Source of the DNA: JBFAPK01 sp040676675
GTDB lineage: Bacteria; Actinomycetota; Actinomycetes; Mycobacteriales; Micromonosporaceae
Assembly: GCF_040676675.1 (NCBI RefSeq)
Contig: NZ_JBFAPK010000023.1
Location: 75,296 to 139,295 of the forward strand
DNA length: 64,000 nt
Reading direction: 5' to 3'
Shown here: positions 58,417 to 64,000 of the stretch, in pieces
Position numbering within the stretch: position 1 is the first letter of the stretch
Layout of the letters: every line of letters starts with the position of its first letter
Translations under genes and position numbers: made by a program
The notes under the pieces: model-generated
The model's database searches: none
Told to the model about the DNA's origin: nothing
Seen by the model: only the letters and a program-made list of their open reading frames with translations

Positions 58417-59082
58417 ATGATCCACGAGATCGACGAAGCGCTCCGGCGGCTGGTGAAGGAGGAGGCACTTCCCTCGTCCAGCGTCGAGGTGGTCTTCGAG
58501 GCACCCACCAAGGAGTGGGCCGCGCGGCGCAACGCCCCCACGGTCAACGTGTACCTCTACGACATCCGTGAGGACCTGCGCCGCCGCTCGCGCGGGCTGA
58601 TCAACGAGTACGACGAGCGGGGCCTGGTGGTACGCCGCGTCGCGCCGCCGCGCTACGTCAAGCTGTCGTACCTGGTCACCGCGTGGACGCAGCGGCCGGA
58701 GGACGAGCACCGGCTCCTCTCCGCCCTGCTGCTCGGGTTCATCCGGTTCGACGCGCTGCCGGAGGCGCTGCTCACCGGCTCGGTCGCGCGGATCGGGATG
58801 CCGGTACCGATGACCGTTGCCCTGCCGCCGCCCGAGGACCGGGCCTTCGCGGACGTCTGGACCGCGCTCGGCGGCGAGCTCAAGCCCTCCCTGGACGTCG
58901 TGGTGAGCACCCCGATCGTCAGCGGCCAGATGTTTCCCGCGGCGCCGCCCGCGAGCGAGGGCGTGCAGCTCGACGTCGCCGCGGTCGACGGCGAGATCAC
59001 CGGCGACCGGGTACGGCATCGGGGCGAGGAGGGCGCCGCGTCGGAGAGCCGGGTGGCGATGCGCCGGTCGAACGGGAGTTGA
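58417..59082 (+). CDS. DUF4255 protein, Pvc16-like tail cap of an eCIS
   Basis: Protein of 221 residues of the Pvc16_N/DUF4255 family, which caps the tube-sheath end in contractile injection systems. Residues 1-180 hold the domain: IHEIDEALRRLVKEEAL, APTVNVYLYDIREDLRRRS, RYVKLSYLVTAW, EDEHRLLSALLLGFI. The C-terminal 40 residues are polar. ATG at 58417 is preceded by GGTAAGAG. It starts 3 nt after the propeller/VWA gene and is followed at 2 nt by the AAA gene, indicating one operon. Confidence 0.88.
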   Translation: MIHEIDEALRRLVKEEALPSSSVEVVFEAPTKEWAARRNAPTVNVYLYDIREDLRRRSRGLINEYDERGLVVRRVAPPRYVKLSYLVTAWTQRPEDEHRLLSALLLGFIRFDALPEALLTGSVARIGMPVPMTVALPPPEDRAFADVWTALGGELKPSLDVVVSTPIVSGQMFPAAPPASEGVQLDVAAVDGEITGDRVRHRGEEGAASESRVAMRRSNGS

Positions 59083-59084
59083 GG

Positions 59085-61247
59085 GTGGCGACGGAGGTGC
59101 CCGGGCTGCTGCGCCGCCTGCAGCGGGTCGAGTTGGCGGTACGCGCCGCCGTGGCGCAGCGCCGGGAGACCGACCAGAATCCCGACGACCCGTTCCGCGG
59201 GCTCTACCTCTCCGACGAGGCGCTGGACGCGACCCTGGCCGCCGCCCGGGAGCCGTTCGCGCCATGGCCCGAGCTGGTCGACGAGCCCCTGACGGCGGAG
59301 CCGCCCGGCGCGGGCCACGGCGCGACAGCGGCGGGCGGCCCCGGCGGCGCGATGGCCGGGGCGTGTGACGGCACGGTGACCGGGGCCCGCGACGGCGGCG
59401 GACCGGACGGCCTGGCGGGCGGCGGCGGGAACGGCGCGGTCCGGGACCGGCTCGACGCGCTGGCCGAGGCCGCCGGGCTGACCCCGCTCGACGTGGCGCT
59501 GCTGCTGGTGGCGTTCGCACCGGACGTCGACAGCCGGTTCGAGCAGTTCTACGGCTACCTCAACGACGACGTCACCCGGCGCCGGGCCACCGTCGGGCTG
59601 GCGCTGCGGCTCTGCGGGCTGCCGGAGGCGGCCGCCTCCGCCCGGGCCCGGCTCGCGGCCGGGGCTCCGCTGATCGACCTGGGCCTCGTCCGGGTCGACG
59701 ACCCGGACCGACCGATCCTCACCCGCGCGCTGCGGGTACCGGACCGGGTCGGCACGCATCTGCTCGGCGCCGACGCGCCCGAGCCGGCGCTGGCCGGCGT
59801 GGCCGAGCCGGTCGAGGCGCAGGCGACCGTACCGCCGGGCGCCGTCGAGCTGGGCCAGGCGCTGGGCCGGGCCGGGGTACGCCTCGCGTACCTGCGGGAA
59901 CGCCCGGGCGGCAGCGCCCTGGCGCTCGGCGCCGCCGCGCTGGCGCGTACCGGCCGGGGCGCGATCGCGGTGGACCTGCCGCGCCTGGCGGCCCACCCGC
60001 ACCCCGCCGAGCTGGCGACGGTGGTGGTCCGGGAGGCGGTACTCACCGGCGCCGGGGTGCTGGTCGGGCCGGTGGACGGCAGCGAGCCGTGGTCGGTCTG
60101 GTCGCAGCTGGCCGCCGGGCCGGCGGCCGTGCTGGCGTACGGCACGCAGACCTGGGATCCGAGCTGGAGCGCCCAGGCGCCGCTGCAGGTCGACGTGGAG
60201 CCGCTCAGCGCCGCCGACCGGGCCGCGGTCTGGCGGGAGGCGCTGCACGGCCGGCTCGCCCCGGGCGTGGACCCGGCCGCCGCCACCGCCCAGTTCATCC
60301 TCGGCGCCCCGGCCATCCGGCGCGCCGCGTCGGTCGCCACGCAGCTCGCCACCGCCGAGGCGGAGCCGGTGAACGAGGCGCACCTGCGCGCGGGCGCACG
60401 TACCCAGAACGCGGCCGGCCTGGAACGGCTGGCCCGGCGGATCGTCCCCGACGTCACCTGGCCGGACCTGGTGCTCCCCGCGCCGATCCTCGCCCTGCTG
60501 CACGAGCTGGCGGGCCGGGCCCGGCACCGGGACCAGGTGCTGCGGGAGTGGCGGATGCGCCCGGGCGGCGGCCGGGGGCGCGGGGTGACGGCGCTCTTCG
60601 CCGGAGACTCCGGCACCGGCAAGACCATGTCGGCGGAGGTGGTGGCCGGCAGCCTCGGACTCGACCTCTACACGGTCAACCTCGCCACGGTGGTCGACAA
60701 GTACGTCGGGGAGACGGAGAAGAACCTCGAACGGATCTTCGCCGAGGCGGCCGGGGTGAACGGGGTGCTCCTCTTCGACGAGGCCGACGCGATCTTCGGC
60801 AAACGCTCCGAGGTACGCGACGCGCACGACCGGTACGCCAACATCGAGAGCGCCTACCTGTTGCAGCGGATGGAGACCTTCGACGGGCTGGCAGTGCTCG
60901 CCACCAACCTGCGCGCCAACCTCGACGAGGCGTTCACCCGCCGGCTGGACATCGTGGTGGACTTCCCGATCCCGGACGAGGAGGCCCGACGGGCCCTCTG
61001 GGACCGCTGCCTCGGCGCCCTCGTACCGCGCGCCGGCGACCTGGACCTGGACTTCATGGCGGAGGCGTTCGAGCTGGCCGGCGGGCACATCCGCTCGGCG
61101 GCCATCACGGCGGCGTACCTGGCGGCGGAGGCCGGCCGGCCGGTGGGGATGGCGGAGCTGATCGGCGCGGTGGGCCGGGAGTACCGCAAGCTGGGCCGGC
61201 TGACGCTGGAGAGCGAGTTCGGCCCGTACCTGGCGCTGGCCCACTGA
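59085..61247 (+). CDS. AAA+ ATPase of an eCIS (Pvc15-like)
   Basis: Protein of 720 residues. An N-terminal helical part with a Gly-rich linker (about 65-115) precedes a degenerate ATPase-like region (about 270-430) and a C-terminal AAA+ domain. That domain has Walker A GDSGTGKT (about residue 506), Walker B VLLFDEADAIF (about 561-571) and the RRLDIVVDFPIP second-region homology (about 619-630). Pvc15/Afp15 proteins are AAA+ ATPases proposed to remodel particles or load cargo. GTG at 59085 follows GGGAG. Followed after 215 nt by the DUF4157 gene. Confidence 0.9.
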   Translation: MATEVPGLLRRLQRVELAVRAAVAQRRETDQNPDDPFRGLYLSDEALDATLAAAREPFAPWPELVDEPLTAEPPGAGHGATAAGGPGGAMAGACDGTVTGARDGGGPDGLAGGGGNGAVRDRLDALAEAAGLTPLDVALLLVAFAPDVDSRFEQFYGYLNDDVTRRRATVGLALRLCGLPEAAASARARLAAGAPLIDLGLVRVDDPDRPILTRALRVPDRVGTHLLGADAPEPALAGVAEPVEAQATVPPGAVELGQALGRAGVRLAYLRERPGGSALALGAAALARTGRGAIAVDLPRLAAHPHPAELATVVVREAVLTGAGVLVGPVDGSEPWSVWSQLAAGPAAVLAYGTQTWDPSWSAQAPLQVDVEPLSAADRAAVWREALHGRLAPGVDPAAATAQFILGAPAIRRAASVATQLATAEAEPVNEAHLRAGARTQNAAGLERLARRIVPDVTWPDLVLPAPILALLHELAGRARHRDQVLREWRMRPGGGRGRGVTALFAGDSGTGKTMSAEVVAGSLGLDLYTVNLATVVDKYVGETEKNLERIFAEAAGVNGVLLFDEADAIFGKRSEVRDAHDRYANIESAYLLQRMETFDGLAVLATNLRANLDEAFTRRLDIVVDFPIPDEEARRALWDRCLGALVPRAGDLDLDFMAEAFELAGGHIRSAAITAAYLAAEAGRPVGMAELIGAVGREYRKLGRLTLESEFGPYLALAH

Positions 61248-61308
61248 GGACGCGACGGCCGTGACCCACCGCGGACGCGGCGGCGCTGGGGCATCGAGGA
61301 CGCGGCGC
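61241..61308 (+). repeat. Three imperfect tandem repeats, 25-bp period, at the AAA gene end
   Basis: Units start at 61241, 61266 and 61291 and share a GGACGCGRCGG core; the first begins inside the last codons and stop of the AAA gene. They look like local duplication after the stop. No coding role. Confidence 0.55.
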
Positions 61309-61351
61309 CGGATCACCGAGTACGGCGGGGCCCGGGCGGAACGGTCGCCGG

Positions 61352-61373
61352 CCGTTGCCCGATGGGGCAACGG
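61352..61373 (+). terminator. Hairpin between the AAA and DUF4157 genes
   Basis: Perfect 9-bp stem (61352-61360 and 61365-61373) with a 4-nt loop, about 105 nt past the AAA stop and 90 nt before the DUF4157 start. It suggests separate transcription, or attenuation, of the DUF4157 gene and the gene behind it. Confidence 0.5.
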
Positions 61374-61462
61374 AGTCTGCCCCGAGGCGAGTTCGGCCGG
61401 GTCTGGTCGCGGCGCCGCCGATGACGGACGGTCGATACAGACCCGTGGTGAAGGGGGCAACC

Positions 61463-62248
61463 ATGCGTGGACACCGTGAATTCGATTCCGAAGCGGCGGT
61501 GCGTCCCGCCGGTGACCGGCTCAGCTCGACCGACCGGGACAGCGAGGGCCTGATGTACCAGGCCGCCGCCGCCGGCCGTACCGACGTCCTCGGCGCACAG
61601 GGCCTGCTCGGCCTGCAACGGGCCGTCGGCAACGCCGGGGTGAGCGAGCTGATGGAGCCGACCGAGGAACGGTCGCCCGTGCACGACGTGGTCAACTCCG
61701 GCGGCGGTTCGCCGCTCGCGCCGGAGGTGCGCGCCGACATGGAGTCCCGCTTCGGCGGTCAGGACTTCGGCGACGTACGGGTGCACACCGACGGGGCGGC
61801 GCACGAGTCGGCCAAGTCGGTCAACGCGCAGGCGTACACGGTCGGCTCGAACATCGTCTTCCAGCGCGACACCTACGACCCCGCCAGCTCGACCGGGCAG
61901 CACATGCTCGCCCACGAGCTCACCCACGTGGTGCAGCAGCGCAGCGGCCCGGTGGACGGTACCGACACCGGCGGCGGGGTCAAGGTCAGCGACCCGTCCG
62001 ACCGCTTCGAGCGCGAGGCGGTGGCCAACGCGGACCGGCTGATGTCATCGCCGACCCCGGCACCCGCGCTCTCCGGCTCCGGTCCCGCCGTGCAGCGGCA
62101 CACCGAGGACGACGGCCACGACCACGCCCAGACGTACGTCCAGCGCGCCGAGGGCGACGAGTACGAAGAGGAAGACACCTCCGCCCAGACGTACGTCCAG
62201 CGCGAGGAGAGCGGGTCGGAAGAGGAAGAAGAAGCGCCGGCAGCTTAG
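61463..62248 (+). CDS. DUF4157 (eCIS core) protein with HELTH metalloprotease-like motif
   Basis: Protein of 261 residues. Residues 30-65 include LQRAVGNAGVSELM (51-64), a motif also found in the next gene. The DUF4157 domain (PF13699) spans about 85-165: EVRADMESRFGGQDFGDVRVHTD and MLAHELTHVVQQ with H151, E152 and H155 of a zinc HExxH site. The C terminus has two copies of AQTYVQR and a Glu-rich tail. ATG at 61463 is 5 nt after AAGGGGG. DUF4157 proteins accompany eCIS loci very often, as cargo or processing factor; the role is unsettled. Confidence 0.9.
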   Translation: MRGHREFDSEAAVRPAGDRLSSTDRDSEGLMYQAAAAGRTDVLGAQGLLGLQRAVGNAGVSELMEPTEERSPVHDVVNSGGGSPLAPEVRADMESRFGGQDFGDVRVHTDGAAHESAKSVNAQAYTVGSNIVFQRDTYDPASSTGQHMLAHELTHVVQQRSGPVDGTDTGGGVKVSDPSDRFEREAVANADRLMSSPTPAPALSGSGPAVQRHTEDDGHDHAQTYVQRAEGDEYEEEDTSAQTYVQREESGSEEEEEAPAA

Positions 62249-62256
62249 GGAGAACG

Positions 62257-64000
62257 GTGCAGGCACCGGTCGAGGACCAACACCCCGGGCGCGGCGACCA
62301 GCCGCGCCGTGCCAACGCCGTGACCGTGACGGCCGGCGTCGAGCTCGCCGAGACCCATCCCAGGTCGGCCGCCGACTCCGAGCCGCAGTCCCTGCTCACG
62401 GGGGACGGTCGGCAGGCCCCCGCCCGGCCGTTGAGCCCGGCGACGGCCCAGCGCCTGCAGGCCGCCGCCGGCAACCGCGCCGTCTCCGGCCTGCTCGCGC
62501 CGCACCGCGCGACGCCGGCACGGCCCAACCGGCCCGGCCGAGCGGCGGGCGGCGGCAAGGCCGGTCCCTCCGCTGCTGTTCCGGCGTCCGCTCAGCGCGC
62601 TCCGGCCGGTACGGGCCAGGCGACGCCGTCGCCGACCAGCGCGGGTTCGGCGTCCGGCTCGGCCGGTGCCGCCCCGGTCTCCGGGCCGGTGACGTCCGGG
62701 CCGGTGTTGACCGGTCCGGTGCAGCGGTTGGCGGAGGACGGCGGTGGGCTGTCGCGTCCGCCGGCGTCGGCTGATCCGAAGTTCGCCGGGTTGGCCTCGG
62801 ATGTGCGGGCGAAGCAGAAGGTGATGTCGGCGCATCCGCCGGCGGTGTCGGAGGCGTCGAAGGCGCAGGGTGCGGCGAAGCCTCCGCAGGACGATAAGGA
62901 AGCCCAGGGGAAGACGGCGAACGCGGAGAGGATGAACGCCGCGAAGCCGGGTGAGTTCGACAAGGCCGCGTTCGTGCGGGCGGTGAATGAGGCGATCGCG
63001 GCGCAGGCGCCGAAGAACCTGGACGAGGCGGACAAGTTCGGCGAGTCGGGTAAGGCCGACGCGGTGAAGGGCCAGGTCCAGGGTCAGGTCAGCGCGGGTA
63101 AGGAAACCTCCGCGAAGGCGATCGAGACGACGACGAAGGCCGAACCGGACACGTCGGCGGCGAAGGAGAAGACCGTCACGCCGTTGGTGGCCGATCAGCC
63201 TCCCGGCGCCCCCGGCACCCCCGATCCCGGTAAGGCCGTCCCGGACAAGGCCCCACCCGCCGCTACCGACTTCTCCGCCGGTCCGGCGCGGGTCGATCAG
63301 CAGATGGCTGATGCGCAGGTGACCGAGGAGCAGTTGGCGCGCTCCAACGAGCCGGAGTTCACCGGGGCGTTGCGGGAGAAGAAGGCCGGCGAGCAGCACG
63401 CCGCGACCGCTCCCGGTCAGGTGCGGGCCGCCGAAGCGCAGACTTTGGCCGGAGCCAAGGCCCAAGCGGGGGCTGCCGGTGCGGCGGCGATGACCGCCCT
63501 GGCGGGGGACCGCAAGCAGGCCGGGGCGCAGGTCAGTGCGGGCAAGGAGGGCGCCAAGAGTTCGGATGAGGCGAAGCGGGCGCAGATCACCGCCCGTCTG
63601 CAGAAGGTCTTCGACGCGACGAAGAAGGACGTCGAGGACATCCTCACCGGCCTGGACCGGAAGGTCGACGACGCGTTCACCCGGGGTGAGAAGGCGGCCC
63701 GGGACGCGTTCACGGCCGAGCACAAGCGGCGGATGGACGAGTACAAGGACAAGCGGTACTCGGGGTTCACGGGCAAGCTGAAGTGGGTCAAGGACAAGTT
63801 CGCCGGCCTGCCGGAGGAGGCCAACCAGATCTTCGTGCAGGCCCGTAAGGGCTACGTCGACCGGATGCAGCAGGTCATCTCCTCGGTCGCGGACATCATC
63901 GGCGGCGAGTTGAACCGGGCCAAGGCCCGGATCGCCACCGGCCGCAACGACCTGCAAGCCGAGGTCAAAAAACTCCCCGCCGATCTGCAGGCCATCGGCA
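62257..64000 (+). CDS. Large helical protein, probable eCIS cargo/toxin N terminus (partial, runs off right edge)
   Basis: Open frame from GTG 62257 (AGGGAGAAC upstream) to the window end without a stop, at least 581 residues. Residues 1-110 are disordered but carry LQAAAGNRAVSGLL (67-80), matching LQRAVGNAGVSELM in the preceding DUF4157 protein. A Pro/Ala/Gly linker follows, then from about residue 175 long Ala/Lys/Glu/Gln-rich helices (VRAKQKVMSAHPP, QVSAGKE twice, VFDATKKDVEDILTGLDRKV). No enzymatic domain is visible yet; such proteins usually end in a toxin or effector domain, expected to the right. Codon use shifts toward T-ending codons near 62560-63200. Confidence 0.8.
   Translation, partial: MQAPVEDQHPGRGDQPRRANAVTVTAGVELAETHPRSAADSEPQSLLTGDGRQAPARPLSPATAQRLQAAAGNRAVSGLLAPHRATPARPNRPGRAAGGGKAGPSAAVPASAQRAPAGTGQATPSPTSAGSASGSAGAAPVSGPVTSGPVLTGPVQRLAEDGGGLSRPPASADPKFAGLASDVRAKQKVMSAHPPAVSEASKAQGAAKPPQDDKEAQGKTANAERMNAAKPGEFDKAAFVRAVNEAIAAQAPKNLDEADKFGESGKADAVKGQVQGQVSAGKETSAKAIETTTKAEPDTSAAKEKTVTPLVADQPPGAPGTPDPGKAVPDKAPPAATDFSAGPARVDQQMADAQVTEEQLARSNEPEFTGALREKKAGEQHAATAPGQVRAAEAQTLAGAKAQAGAAGAAAMTALAGDRKQAGAQVSAGKEGAKSSDEAKRAQITARLQKVFDATKKDVEDILTGLDRKVDDAFTRGEKAARDAFTAEHKRRMDEYKDKRYSGFTGKLKWVKDKFAGLPEEANQIFVQARKGYVDRMQQVISSVADIIGGELNRAKARIATGRNDLQAEVKKLPADLQAIG

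Noticed and set aside
56305..59520. 1071-codon minus-strand frame under the propeller/VWA gene
   Set aside because: Antisense to genes with clear domains; low-complexity composition.
52398..64000. Prophage tail module
   Set aside because: No capsid, portal, terminase, integrase or lysis gene; DUF4255, DUF4157 and AAA+ point to an eCIS rather than a phage.

Overview
The window looks like chromosomal DNA of a high-G+C actinobacterium, most likely a member of the Micromonosporaceae (Micromonospora, Plantactinospora or a relative). Pointers are the very high G+C, frequent GTG starts, an F420-type oxidoreductase, BMP-type nucleoside uptake, paired DUF4383 genes, and a glycyl-tRNA synthetase with alpha and beta subunits fused. 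The genus is inferred; no rRNA is present to prove it. I see no rRNA, CRISPR array, insertion sequence or prophage.

Left part (1-23 kb). A BMP-lipoprotein/ATPase/permease importer runs off the left edge. Next come a membrane permease divergent from a TetR repressor with two palindromic operators, a LacI regulator, a 5'-truncated SDR gene, GntR and BrkB genes, a 2H phosphoesterase and trpS. A SigE-type sigma factor coupled to a membrane-anchored propeller protein and a CBS/CorC protein follow. Then galE-galK for galactose metabolism face a sulfate-activation set (cysQ, cysD, cysN), followed by pth and rplY.

Middle (23-52 kb). This is mostly housekeeping: prs, glmU, tRNA-Gln, a frameshifted HTH gene, a fatty-acid desaturase with a TetR gene, two DUF4383 membrane proteins, an ABC-F ATPase, and a tatD-rsmA-Uma2-ispE operon with overlapping genes. 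A second SigE-type sigma/membrane beta-protein pair follows, then an XRE(MmyB)/LLM oxidoreductase divergent pair, metG, rsmI, a GT39 protein O-mannosyltransferase, trehalose synthase and fused glyQS. A nearly perfect long inverted repeat (52292-52353) closes this part.

Right end (52.4-64 kb). This is the edge of an extracellular contractile injection system (eCIS) locus. It holds a membrane beta-sandwich protein, a LuxR-type regulator, a 1240-residue exported propeller/VWA/HYR protein, a DUF4255 (Pvc16-like) cap protein, an AAA+ ATPase (Pvc15-like), a DUF4157 protein with HELTH, and the start of a long helical protein that runs off the right edge. The last two share an LQxxxGN motif. Sheath, tube, spike and baseplate genes are not in the window and should lie to the right if the system is complete.
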